Part shown: one piece after another, positions 1-7,991 of the stretch | Numbering within the stretch: the stretch's first letter is position 1 | Layout: every line of letters starts with the position of its first letter | Assembly: GCA_013215375.1 (NCBI GenBank) | Contig: JABSRB010000028.1 | Location: forward strand, 34,021 to 80,488 | Origin: Oceanospirillaceae bacterium | Lineage (GTDB): Bacteria; Pseudomonadota; Gammaproteobacteria; Pseudomonadales; Balneatricaceae | Length of the DNA stretch: 46,468 nucleotides | Reading direction: 5' to 3' | The notes under the pieces: generated by a model | What the model was told of the DNA's origin: nothing | The model's input: only the letters and a program-made list of their open reading frames with translations | Database searches by the model: none | Made by a program: the position numbers and the translations under genes

Positions 1-115
1 AACGAACACGATAGGGGATACCGCCACCGGATCCGCCACCTCCATCGCCACCGCCACCGAATGCGATTCCGTTTGCACTATCTACACAGTTGGTAATTTT
101 GTATACTCTAGACAT
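1..115 (-). CDS. Glycine-rich protein, N-terminal 38 residues only (cut by window edge)
   Basis: The reading frame opens at ATG (115-113, minus) and is still open at base 1. An AAGGA ribosome-binding site lies 8 nt upstream. The visible product begins MSRVYKITNCVDSANGIAF and then becomes almost pure glycine with single Asp and Ser residues (GGGGDGGGGSGGG) before IPYRVR. There is no signal peptide. It is the last visible member of a minus-strand set with two HlyC-like genes upstream, so it is a candidate substrate for the acyltransferase; that is inference from position only. The residues match no family I recognise. It could be a short modified peptide or the start of a large RTX-like protein. 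Confidence 0.6.
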   Translation of the reverse strand, partial: MSRVYKITNCVDSANGIAFGGGGDGGGGSGGGIPYRVR

Positions 116-138
116 AATTTGATTCCTTATTAAATTAT

Positions 139-196
139 AAAAAAGTGGATATGCGATGCAATTTTAGGTTCAGCTAACATTGCATCCTGTATCCAC
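139..196 (-). terminator. Terminator or attenuator between acyltransferase and Gly-rich gene
   Basis: On the minus strand, arms GTGGATA..GATGCA (196-181) and TGCATC..TATCCAC (160-145) pair 7+6 bp around a 3x3 internal mismatch and a 20-nt loop, followed directly by six T residues (144-139). This is the form of an intrinsic terminator. It ends only 23 nt before the Gly-rich start codon, so it lies in that gene's leader and may act as an attenuator rather than a full stop. Confidence 0.6.
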
Positions 197-199
197 CTC

Positions 200-640
200 T
201 TAACTCTCCTTTTTAATAAATGCCTTACCTATCCAGCGATGTTTTTTCTTAACCTTTCCATCACTATGTCGACTTAAGCTAAAAGCTTCCCTATCAGTAA
301 ATATATTGGAGGTTAAGTCCTTCAAAATGTCTCTTACGCCACCCCAAGGTGCAACAAAATCATTAAAATATAAATTATCCCCGGCATTCCAATCTTGGTG
401 ATATAGCGCTCTACTATCGTCAATCAGCTCTTTTTCAGTTTCTTGGGAAACCTCTGCCCAAGTGACAAAAGCAACAGGAATCTTAGCATCGTTAAAATAG
501 ATGCGAAGTTGACTCAACCAATTCGCCGGGCATATTTCAGTATCTAAATAGCTGGCGCAACTATAATTTTTGTGAGTATCCGAATGCGCGAGCAATTCAA
601 AACAAATACCCATTTGACTGTAACTATTTAATTTATCCAT
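200..640 (-). CDS. HlyC-type toxin-activating lysine acyltransferase
   Basis: This 146-residue protein aligns along its length with RTX toxin-activating acyltransferases of the HlyC family. These enzymes move a fatty acyl group from acyl-ACP to internal lysines of a protoxin in the cytoplasm. The catalytic residues of HlyC are kept: Ser20 and His23 in HSDTHKNY, and the Asp of WFIDWIAPFG appears here as Asp94 in YFNDFVAPWG. The DW-x2-GD motif (83-88) and PVAFVTWAE (55-63) also match. Length is slightly below the usual 160-180. An AAGGA site lies 6-7 nt before the ATG. It is 55 nt downstream of a degenerate HlyC-like gene and upstream of the Gly-rich gene. No complete RTX toxin is visible in the window. 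Confidence 0.88.
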   Translation of the reverse strand: MDKLNSYSQMGICFELLAHSDTHKNYSCASYLDTEICPANWLSQLRIYFNDAKIPVAFVTWAEVSQETEKELIDDSRALYHQDWNAGDNLYFNDFVAPWGGVRDILKDLTSNIFTDREAFSLSRHSDGKVKKKHRWIGKAFIKKES

Positions 641-695
641 GTTTATCCTTGCACTAAAATCCGTTGATAATATTTATTTATCCAGCGCCGCTATT

Positions 696-1148
696 TCAAC
701 ACAGCTTACGTAAGCTAGCATTTCCTTTATCTGCTAATGCCCAACAGGGCTGCGCTACATTTTGCACATATTGTTGCCAAGCATTGATCACTTCTAACTG
801 CTGTCCAAACGGAGAGTTGATGTGAATCAGCAAATACTGTTTACCCTGACTTTTATGTTTATTCATTAAAGTCAACAAATCGTTCTCACTCCCCCAACCC
901 TCACACTGTAACTCTTGGACTAATTCATCATCACATTGAATCCAAATAACAGCGCCTATGGGCTGGCGTTCTGGGTTAAGAGCAATAAAACATCGCTGAT
1001 TTTCCATTGCTGTGCGCACTAACTTGTAATACAGCTCAATACTAAAAGGATGCTGAGGCTGCAAAGATAACAATTGAGCTACCACACCCAGCGAGGTGTG
1101 AAAATCCAGCGGTTGCTGTTCATCTAATGCAGGCATTGGGTTACTCAT
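696..1148 (-). CDS. Degenerate HlyC-like protein, possible pseudo-acyltransferase
   Basis: This 150-residue product starts at ATG 1148 (MSNPMPAL), preceded by AAAGGA about 11 nt upstream. A start at 1196 is open in frame but has no ribosome-binding site. It can be threaded on HlyC: LGVVAQLLSLQPQH (20-33) corresponds to LGHVSWLWASSPLH, GAVIWI to VAYCSW, and LIHINSPFG to FIDWIAPFG. His33 matches HlyC His23, but Ser20 is replaced by Gln30 and catalytic Asp92 by His. It is therefore probably inactive or altered. It heads the minus-strand operon ahead of the intact enzyme. It may be a partner subunit or a decaying duplicate; an unrelated small protein is possible, since similarity is weak. Confidence 0.6.
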   Translation of the reverse strand: MSNPMPALDEQQPLDFHTSLGVVAQLLSLQPQHPFSIELYYKLVRTAMENQRCFIALNPERQPIGAVIWIQCDDELVQELQCEGWGSENDLLTLMNKHKSQGKQYLLIHINSPFGQQLEVINAWQQYVQNVAQPCWALADKGNASLRKLC

Positions 1149-1201
1149 TAGTGTGAAAATCCTTTTCAATACAGCTATATTATTACAGATAAACATTTGT
1201 A

Positions 1202-1219
1202 ATCTTTACGGATAAAGAT
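1202..1219. promoter_or_regulatory. Inverted repeat in the divergent promoter region
   Basis: ATCTTTA-CGGA-TAAAGAT is a perfect 7-bp inverted repeat with a 4-nt centre. It lies about 55 nt upstream of the minus-strand acyltransferase operon, in the 258-bp gap shared with the plus-strand binding-protein operon. An operator or a leader hairpin are both possible. The assignment rests on symmetry and position only. Confidence 0.25.
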
Positions 1220-1406
1220 CACTGCAGCTATTTCTTGGAAAGTAATTTAACTCAGCGATGCCTATACGAAAAGACTAAATTAACGGAAAATTAATGACGC
1301 GATTATTTGAATTAGTGAATTTTCCTATTAATTTTTAAAATTCAGACACTTAAGATAATCGCCATTGTTTTTAATATTAACCGATTATTAATTTTAAGGA
1401 TTGAAT

Positions 1407-2543
1407 TTGCTTAACTTACGTATTAAAAGCATCAAATACACGCTGATATTGATTGCCCTGCTTGCATTTTCTTATAAGTCTATCGCCAGTGATAGAAAAT
1501 TTACTATTGGCATTATTTTGGGTAACCCCTCTTCAGCTGCCAGTAGCTATGATCAGGAAAAACTCTGTATTTTTGAGCCGATGGCCGTTGAACTTCAAAG
1601 AAAAAATCAACATGTTAGGTTTCACTTTGCCTACAACCAACACTCTATTTTGGGCACAGTAAAGGCGACCCAAGACTTAATTTCTCAACAGGTCGATTTG
1701 GTATTGCTGCCGCTAATATCCAGTCAAGCGCTAGCGGCAAAAGAAATATTAGAGGCGCATAACATTCCTTTTTTAACCAGTGGTACGCTAGATCGTTTAA
1801 TTACTGATACCTCGATGTCGCTTTCCACTATGCCCTCTAATCAAGCGCAAGTAAGAGCACTGGCTAAATACGCTCACCAGTACTTTAAGCAGGTGACCTT
1901 TTTAACCTTGACGGATATTGCAGACCCTTACTCAACATCCATGAGTTCTGCCTTTAGTGCCGAGCTTTATCAGTTAAATCCTAGACAAAAAATAAATCAC
2001 TATGAATTTGTGCATTTCGATGCAGAAACCGCCATGTCTGCTACACAAGGTATAGAGGTTATTTTTGCACCTTTGTACAACCCACACATTGCTCATTTAT
2101 ATGCAGCGTTGGCGAAACGCGATAAAAAAATCATCATTCTTGGCCCAGACTCTATTGGGGCTAGGCATGAATTTTTTAGCATCATTGGCGAGAGCAGTGA
2201 GCATATTAATTTAGCTTTTATCAAGAATTGGGACAATGTTGTTAAAGGACCCAATAAGGATAAATTTATGGCAATACAGAAAACCTATTGTGCACACACC
2301 GCACCTAGTTTCGAGAACATTTACAGCTTTGATTTAATGAAGTTACTCGAGTCTGTGATTAATAGTGAAAGACATTTAACCAAAGCAAACGTCATAGCGC
2401 GTCTTAAACGCAGTCACTATATCAGTGTCTTAGATGGCGAAAAATACCAATTTAACGATGCTGGCTTCAATAAAAAATCCCTGTATCTATGTGAGATATC
2501 TGGCAAGTCGACAATATTATTATCTAAACTAGCCGGAAATTAA
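1407..2543 (+). CDS. Periplasmic ligand-binding protein (branched-chain amino acid type fold)
   Basis: The protein has about 378 residues. A signal peptide (LRIKSIKYTLILIALLAF..SIAS) is followed by a type I periplasmic binding-protein pattern: TIGIILG near the start, a VDLVLLPLISSQ strand, IPFLTSGT, and EVIFAPLYNPH in the second lobe. This resembles the receptor family of Leu/Ile/Val-binding proteins. The start is taken at TTG 1407, six bases after AAGGA; the TTG at 1401 would abut the ribosome-binding site. No permease or ATPase gene is adjacent. Instead its stop codon touches the start of a membrane LytTR regulator, so it more likely serves as a sensor subunit than as a transporter. The ligand is unknown. 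Confidence 0.7.
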   Translation: MLNLRIKSIKYTLILIALLAFSYKSIASDRKFTIGIILGNPSSAASSYDQEKLCIFEPMAVELQRKNQHVRFHFAYNQHSILGTVKATQDLISQQVDLVLLPLISSQALAAKEILEAHNIPFLTSGTLDRLITDTSMSLSTMPSNQAQVRALAKYAHQYFKQVTFLTLTDIADPYSTSMSSAFSAELYQLNPRQKINHYEFVHFDAETAMSATQGIEVIFAPLYNPHIAHLYAALAKRDKKIIILGPDSIGARHEFFSIIGESSEHINLAFIKNWDNVVKGPNKDKFMAIQKTYCAHTAPSFENIYSFDLMKLLESVINSERHLTKANVIARLKRSHYISVLDGEKYQFNDAGFNKKSLYLCEISGKSTILLSKLAGN

Positions 2544-3530
2544 ATGCCAATTTTATTTTTTACGCTCATTGTCGTTCTTATCACTGCATCCAATTTCACC
2601 CTTTTTCTGACACTCAATCACAGTGAAAAATCGACATTATTACAATCGCCAATACAAAGTAATATAGTTGCCTTAGTTGAGAGCCAAACCTTTAAAGATA
2701 ATGCATACAATTTCAACATCAAAAGCCTGCAAATGCAGCTGGAGTATCATGTAAAACACCATCATCATCTCTCCCCAATTCCATTGTGCATTAGGTTGAA
2801 AATTAAAAGCTTTTCTAGCCAACAGTACCAATTACTTGAAGCTTGTACGACAAAGACCACACAGGCGAGTATTTTAAATAACACCAAAAAAACCACCGCT
2901 AACTCAATAAAAATAAACATTTTAAATAAAGAGTTAGGAGAAATAAGCTGGCTATATACTAAAAGTGAAAGTGAATCAGTTTATTGGATTGTTTTTGTTT
3001 CTATAATTGAAATTTTCTTGTTACTTTTGTTACTTAGGCTCTATCTATTAAAAGTAGCAGCTAGCAAGGTTACCGAGGTAGCGCCTATAGCAGAACTTAC
3101 TCCCCTGATCTCAGCAGAATTCAGTAATTTGCAGCTTAAGATCAAATCACATTTAAAGATACTCGCTGACAATAAGCGTTTTTATCCACTGACTCCCGAT
3201 AGTTTGTTTGTATTTTATCAACACCCCTACGCTTTGATCTACGACATTAAAGGCCGAGAACACCGCATTAGAGCTACTTTATCTTGTATCGAAAAAGCTG
3301 ATTTTTCCGATGCCTTTATAAGAGTCAGTAGAACCCATTTGATCAACATAAATAATATTCAGCAATATGCAAAATTTGCACACAGCTCGGGTAATGAGAA
3401 AAATGTACTCAGCATTGTGACTGATCATAAAAAAGTTGATATAAAGGTAAGCCAAAGCTTAGCGGATCCACTCATCCATATGTATCAAGGAAATAAAGTA
3501 AGCAAGTCAAGGCTAGAAACTGCCGAATAG
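2544..3530 (+). CDS. Membrane-anchored LytTR-family transcription regulator
   Basis: This 328-residue protein has a membrane segment at about residues 3-23, an extracytoplasmic stretch to about 145, a second membrane segment at 146-168 (VYWIVFVSIIEIFLLLLLL) and a cytoplasmic LytTR DNA-binding domain at about 215-315. The domain shows the characteristic FIRVSRTHLININNIQQY block. There is no receiver or kinase domain, so it would act as a one-component regulator. The ATG follows the TAA of the binding-protein gene with no gap, which suggests translational coupling. The extracytoplasmic part probably contacts the binding protein; that is inference. Likely targets are the neighbouring M16 protease and the divergent acyltransferase operon, but no LytTR site could be assigned with certainty. 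Confidence 0.8.
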   Translation: MPILFFTLIVVLITASNFTLFLTLNHSEKSTLLQSPIQSNIVALVESQTFKDNAYNFNIKSLQMQLEYHVKHHHHLSPIPLCIRLKIKSFSSQQYQLLEACTTKTTQASILNNTKKTTANSIKINILNKELGEISWLYTKSESESVYWIVFVSIIEIFLLLLLLRLYLLKVAASKVTEVAPIAELTPLISAEFSNLQLKIKSHLKILADNKRFYPLTPDSLFVFYQHPYALIYDIKGREHRIRATLSCIEKADFSDAFIRVSRTHLININNIQQYAKFAHSSGNEKNVLSIVTDHKKVDIKVSQSLADPLIHMYQGNKVSKSRLETAE

Positions 3531-3861
3531 TGCATCCCGTCATGGCTCTTAGCGATACAGCTGCAATTATCAATTATTTTTTATTACACATCGCCAATGT
3601 AATATTCAGGTAATGCGCTTATAGTCAATTTCCTGAGCCGCCAAGCTATATTAATCGTAAATCCAGATTTTTAAACTATTTTTTATTAACTTAAATACTG
3701 ATATTTTCTTATACAAGCTTTTGATTATATTTATAAAATATTAATTTTAGCTAATTTCTCTAAGCATTGGTTAATTTAAACCTTTTATCAGTATTCACAA
3801 ATACCTCAGCCATTATTAAACTCGTCCTTTTTATTTTCAAGCTAAAAGGACTTTAACTAAA
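3531..3861. other. Gene-less AT-rich stretch before the M16 gene
   Basis: The 331 bp are strongly AT-rich with stop codons in all frames. I see no terminator-grade hairpin after the LytTR gene and no RNA gene. The only symmetry is a loose GGTT..AACC repeat near 3769-3782, about 80 bp before the protease gene. AAAAGGA at 3845-3851 serves the M16 start. Confidence 0.5.
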
Positions 3862-6588
3862 ATGCGCTTTCTTTTATTAATTTTCATAGTGTTTATCAGC
3901 GGTTGCCTGTCGAATAGTACATCTCCGGAGCGGCAACTTTCTCAAAACCCTGATTTACTCTCTCACACTTTATCTAACGGCTTTAGATACGCTTTACTGC
4001 CTAATAGCTCCGATGAACTAGCCATTGTATTACAAATCAATACAGGCTCATTGGCGGAAAGCGATGACCAGCAAGGATACGCACATTTAATTGAACACTT
4101 AGGCTTTCAAGGTACTACACATTTTAGCAGTACAGACATCCAGCAGTTGTATAAAAATGCTGGCATGCAGTTAGGCCCTGATATAAATGCCTTCACTCAT
4201 TTTGACAGAACCCAGTTTGTCATTACCCTCAACAAAGAAAATACCCATTTTGATACTGCTAGCCCTTTTATTAAATGGCTTGCGGATATTAGTAGTGGCC
4301 AATTCAAAATCGACCCGACTAAACTATCTATTGAAAAAGCCGTCGTTTTGGCCGAAGGTGTAAGTCGAAAACAGAACCCAAAACCGCATTTTTATGATGT
4401 TTTCACTCAACACATCTTAAAAGATACTGAACAAGCTAAGCGCATGCCTATAGGTACGCCAGAAACCGTACGAATGGCCACTATTGATAAGCTAAGCGAA
4501 TTCGTCAAACAGCACTATCGGCTTAGTAACGCCACTTTAGTCATCAGTGGCAAAGGTGCAGGCCAATACAAGGACTTGATAGAAGGTATTTTCAGTACTT
4601 CACAAACAACAACATTGCCCAAGTCATATCAACCTGTACCTTTAAATACCGATAATTTTTTCTTTTCTCCAGAGTATGCCAATGAATTTAGTCAACTCAT
4701 GCTCCACCACCCTAAAGTTGACCAAGCACTTACTTCATCAAAGCAAGCTGAATTTTTGGCATTACTGTACCAAAATGTAATGTACAACAGGCTAAGGAGG
4801 GCAAGTGCTGATTCCTCACTATTGTTTACGGATATAAATATCAATTCACAATGGCTTTACGGGAACATAAACAGCAACATAGAGATAACACATAATAGCC
4901 GACAGCACGCGAGTGCTATCGCCATTATCAGTACTGAATTACGCCGCCTCGCACGCTTTGGCGTAACTGCATCAGAGTTTAAGCAACTTAGACACAATAG
5001 CTTTGAAAAACTAGCTTTTGAAAAGTACACCTCCCCTATCAATACCGCTTTGGCGTTAACAAAAAAATTACAACAGAACCTACCCTATTCTGGGTTCGAT
5101 ATTGAAATTGCCAAAGACACTCTAGAGCAACTCAATGTTGATACTTTTAATAAACAATTTTCACTCTGGTTAGCGCAAACAACAAACCAATGGGCATTTT
5201 CTGGTACTGACTTAAACCCACAATATTTGACTGAGAAAATCGAAGGCGCAGCTCAACTTGTAGTGCTACCGCCGACGGACCAAAAACTACCGACTTTACC
5301 TATCAATAACGCCAAACCAGGCTCTATTGTCAATGAAACCAGCCATCCTTCAGCCAATATAACCCAATGGACACTCTCCAACGGTATCAAAGTCATTATG
5401 CAGCCGCGCCCCAGTGATACTGTTTCTATACTCTTTGTAGGCCCAGGGGGATTAAACACTACGGCTAAAGTAGACTATCCGGCTGCCATTATGGCTCCAG
5501 ATGTATATTCGAAAAGTGGTCAAAATTGGATTAAAGATGTCGATCTTGAAAAATTACTCATTGATAACAAAATTAATCTGCATGCTGTTATGCAATCAGG
5601 TTTTCAAGGGTTAGAGTTAACCGCTTCCCCAGAGAAATTACCTTTAGCTTTTGCTCTAATCCACTCAAGTATGACCAGTGCAAAGATCAAAAAACCCACC
5701 TTTGATGCAATAAAACAAAATTTTGTAGAAGAGCAACAAAAAGCAGATCTACAGGATGATACTCGGTACGTCCGCAAACTCTCTCGAGCAAGGCTTTCAA
5801 ATAAAAGCGACTATCTAATACCCACTGCTGAGCAATATCAGACAGTCACTATTGCGCAGATTGAAAAGCTTTATCATCAAAAATATCATAATGCAGCAGG
5901 TTACGTTTTAGCAATAACGGGAGATTTCGAGCCATACGAACTTCGTTCATTGCTCGAACAACATATAGCAACTTTAAACACAGACAGTAGCGAGCTGAGC
6001 ACTGTTAATTCCGGCCCCTTTGTAAACCCTAGTAGTAACTCAGTCATTAATCAGTTCACTAATGCCCAAAAAGCACATTTGAATTACGCATTTTTCACAC
6101 CAGCGGTTCAGCTCAGTATTAAAGAGCGCTTTAAACTCGTTTTACTCAGTATTGCTTTAAGAGAACAATTGTTTACTCAACTTAGAGAAAAACTAGGTTT
6201 AGTTTACGATGTAAGCGTACCCGCCCAGTACAGCGATAAAACCATTGCCTATCACGTCCTTTCAATCATGGCTGTTAGCGACCCACAAAAAGTAGATTCT
6301 GTCAAAAAATCTATAGCAGACAATATAGCTCAAATGCGATTTAACGGCATTAGTGCCATGGCTTTAGAACAAGCTAAGGTGTTATTCAGTAAACATTTTA
6401 AAGCATCGATCAAAAACGATAATTCAATGACCTACATATTAGCCACTAATGATTTAATCAATTTTAATTATATGGATGTTGTCAATTTTGAACAGCTGTT
6501 AGCAACAATAGATACTTTAGAAATGGATAAAGCGATCGAACAGTATCTAGAAGAAAAAGGAAAGCATATCGGTATTTTTTATCAATAA
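3862..6588 (+). CDS. M16-family zinc metalloprotease, lipoprotein
   Basis: The 908-residue product starts with a lipoprotein signal (MRFLLLIFIVFISGC, lipid-anchored Cys15; Leu at +2 suggests sorting to the outer membrane). The inverted zinc motif HxxEH is His75-Leu-Ile-Glu78-His79, followed by GFQGT, with a probable third ligand Glu158 in the SIEKAVVLAE segment at the spacing seen in insulysin-type enzymes. A second, inactive M16 half covers about 500-900. This matches the size of PqqL-like two-half M16 proteases, which degrade or process peptides in the periplasm. AAAAGGA precedes the start by 10-11 nt. It stands alone after the LytTR gene and could process the cassette's peptide product; that link is inference. 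Confidence 0.88.
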   Translation: MRFLLLIFIVFISGCLSNSTSPERQLSQNPDLLSHTLSNGFRYALLPNSSDELAIVLQINTGSLAESDDQQGYAHLIEHLGFQGTTHFSSTDIQQLYKNAGMQLGPDINAFTHFDRTQFVITLNKENTHFDTASPFIKWLADISSGQFKIDPTKLSIEKAVVLAEGVSRKQNPKPHFYDVFTQHILKDTEQAKRMPIGTPETVRMATIDKLSEFVKQHYRLSNATLVISGKGAGQYKDLIEGIFSTSQTTTLPKSYQPVPLNTDNFFFSPEYANEFSQLMLHHPKVDQALTSSKQAEFLALLYQNVMYNRLRRASADSSLLFTDININSQWLYGNINSNIEITHNSRQHASAIAIISTELRRLARFGVTASEFKQLRHNSFEKLAFEKYTSPINTALALTKKLQQNLPYSGFDIEIAKDTLEQLNVDTFNKQFSLWLAQTTNQWAFSGTDLNPQYLTEKIEGAAQLVVLPPTDQKLPTLPINNAKPGSIVNETSHPSANITQWTLSNGIKVIMQPRPSDTVSILFVGPGGLNTTAKVDYPAAIMAPDVYSKSGQNWIKDVDLEKLLIDNKINLHAVMQSGFQGLELTASPEKLPLAFALIHSSMTSAKIKKPTFDAIKQNFVEEQQKADLQDDTRYVRKLSRARLSNKSDYLIPTAEQYQTVTIAQIEKLYHQKYHNAAGYVLAITGDFEPYELRSLLEQHIATLNTDSSELSTVNSGPFVNPSSNSVINQFTNAQKAHLNYAFFTPAVQLSIKERFKLVLLSIALREQLFTQLREKLGLVYDVSVPAQYSDKTIAYHVLSIMAVSDPQKVDSVKKSIADNIAQMRFNGISAMALEQAKVLFSKHFKASIKNDNSMTYILATNDLINFNYMDVVNFEQLLATIDTLEMDKAIEQYLEEKGKHIGIFYQ

Positions 6589-6835
6589 TAACTTTAGCTC
6601 TTCTTTAATCTAAATTAGGTGATTGGCCCGAAAAAAGTACGATAGTTTGTATTTACTTTCTTGAGTCAACTGCCGTATTTAGGCTTAATAGCATAATAAC
6701 CTCACTTTTTGCACGCTTAAAAAGATAACCGATTGCTTTTTAAGCAGTGCAAATCACCCATCGTTTAAAGACCCCCTTACAGTCAACTAATTAGCTTTTT
6801 TTCACATATTTAGCGGTATTTCATAATCATCAGGG

Positions 6836-6841
6836 TATACT
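6836..6841 (+). promoter_or_regulatory. -10 element of the 6S RNA promoter
   Basis: TATACT lies 7-8 bp before the inferred 5' end of 6S RNA. I see no good -35 hexamer at 16-18 bp spacing. The 247 bp between the M16 gene and this element hold no other feature I can support. Confidence 0.5.
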
Positions 6842-6848
6842 GGCTTCA

Positions 6849-7022
6849 TCCCTGGGGTGTTCGTTCGTTGGTGTAGTTCCTCGAGCCTATTCTTCCAAAA
6901 TGGGTGCTGTTTTGTGGTTATTGTGTGCATGTCCGTTTACGGAAAGCCTAATGTAATTCAGTAGCTCCCTCCTTGAACCTCCGGGTTCAGGACCAAAGCC
7001 GATACCGGCACTTTGGGGACCT
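6849..7022 (+). ncRNA. ssrS: 6S RNA (ssrS)
   Basis: 6S RNA binds sigma-70 RNA polymerase and inhibits it in stationary phase. The diagnostic signs here are the CCTTGAACC..GGGTTCAGG hairpin in the 3' half (6971-6991) and the closing stem between ATCCCTGGGGTG at the 5' end and CACTTTGGGGAC at the 3' end, allowing G-U pairs. The length of about 174 nt is typical. It sits directly upstream of the 5-formyl-THF cyclo-ligase gene, the conserved ssrS-ygfA arrangement. The ends are set by the closing stem and are approximate. Confidence 0.88.
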
Positions 7023-7145
7023 TCTCTCTACTCTTCTCTCCCTGTATATCTACCAAAAAACACACAAAAGTTGTCGTTTTAGACAATCCATCGCTGCTTA
7101 TTTGTAATAGTATTAACTTTTAGACAATGCCAAGAGTGGTTAGAT

Positions 7146-7733
7146 ATGGATGCACGCCAACAGTTACGCCGTAGTATTCGCACTATGCGCAACACCCTTA
7201 GTCGCACACAACAAAACTTCGCCGCTACCGCGCTACTAGAGCAACTATTGCCATTAGCAGCGTTTAACCAGGCCAAAAGTGTGGCGCTCTATCTGGCCGT
7301 CGATGGTGAAATTGCCACCACAGCTGTTATTGAATATTGTTGGGAAATGGGTAAAGCGGTGTATTTACCAGTGCTAGATCCAAACAAACACAACCATCTG
7401 CTGTTTGTTGTATACGCTAAAAACACTAAAATGAGTTTAAATAAATATAACATTGAAGAGCCAGCTGTACCGTTTGTCAATTGCATCGCTGCCGAGCAAC
7501 TCGATTTAGTATTACTACCTTTAGTCGCCTTTGATGACAGCGGGGCACGCATGGGAATGGGCGGAGGCTATTACGATCGCAGCTTTGCTTTTACGAGCAA
7601 GACTCTCTGCCATACTCCGCTGTTATTAGGATTAGCGCATGCACTACAGCAAGTATCAAAGCTTCAGGTAGAAAATTGGGATATTCCACTTAATGGAATA
7701 GTGACAGATAACAAATTTTTCCCGATTGACTAA
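7146..7733 (+). CDS. fau: 5-formyltetrahydrofolate cyclo-ligase
   Basis: This 195-residue enzyme (also called YgfA) uses ATP to convert 5-formyl-THF to 5,10-methenyl-THF in the cytoplasm. The N-terminal RQQLRRSIRTMR helix is the usual substrate/ATP-binding start, and the family signature D-S-G-A-R-M-G-M-GGGYYDR lies at about 132-146. The length is normal. Its position about 120 bp after ssrS agrees with co-transcription in other gammaproteobacteria. The start at 7146 fits the conserved N terminus, though the ribosome-binding site is weak (GTGGTTAGAT). Confidence 0.92.
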   Translation: MDARQQLRRSIRTMRNTLSRTQQNFAATALLEQLLPLAAFNQAKSVALYLAVDGEIATTAVIEYCWEMGKAVYLPVLDPNKHNHLLFVVYAKNTKMSLNKYNIEEPAVPFVNCIAAEQLDLVLLPLVAFDDSGARMGMGGGYYDRSFAFTSKTLCHTPLLLGLAHALQQVSKLQVENWDIPLNGIVTDNKFFPID

Positions 7734-7991
7734 CGACATGATTAAATTTATTAGTGGCCACAATCACACTAGTAACAATTCCTGAAGTTATGGCTACAAT
7801 GGTGGGACAGAAGATGATATTAGTTTTACAATGTAACTGAAAAGTCTTAGCTGCAAGCTCCTATACGTCCTACATTCGTGAATTAAACCATCTGTATTCG
7901 GTTTGTTCTACCTATTAAAGATCAAAAAAATCACACCAACTTCTATTTCGGAACTACGGATTTAATTAATAAAGAACATCATTCACTTTAC

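Noticed and set aside
1260-1400. Paired LytTR binding repeats in the divergent promoter region
   Set aside because: TTAACGG/CCGTTAA-like words occur, but spacing does not fit the usual paired 9-bp sites, so I could not assign them.
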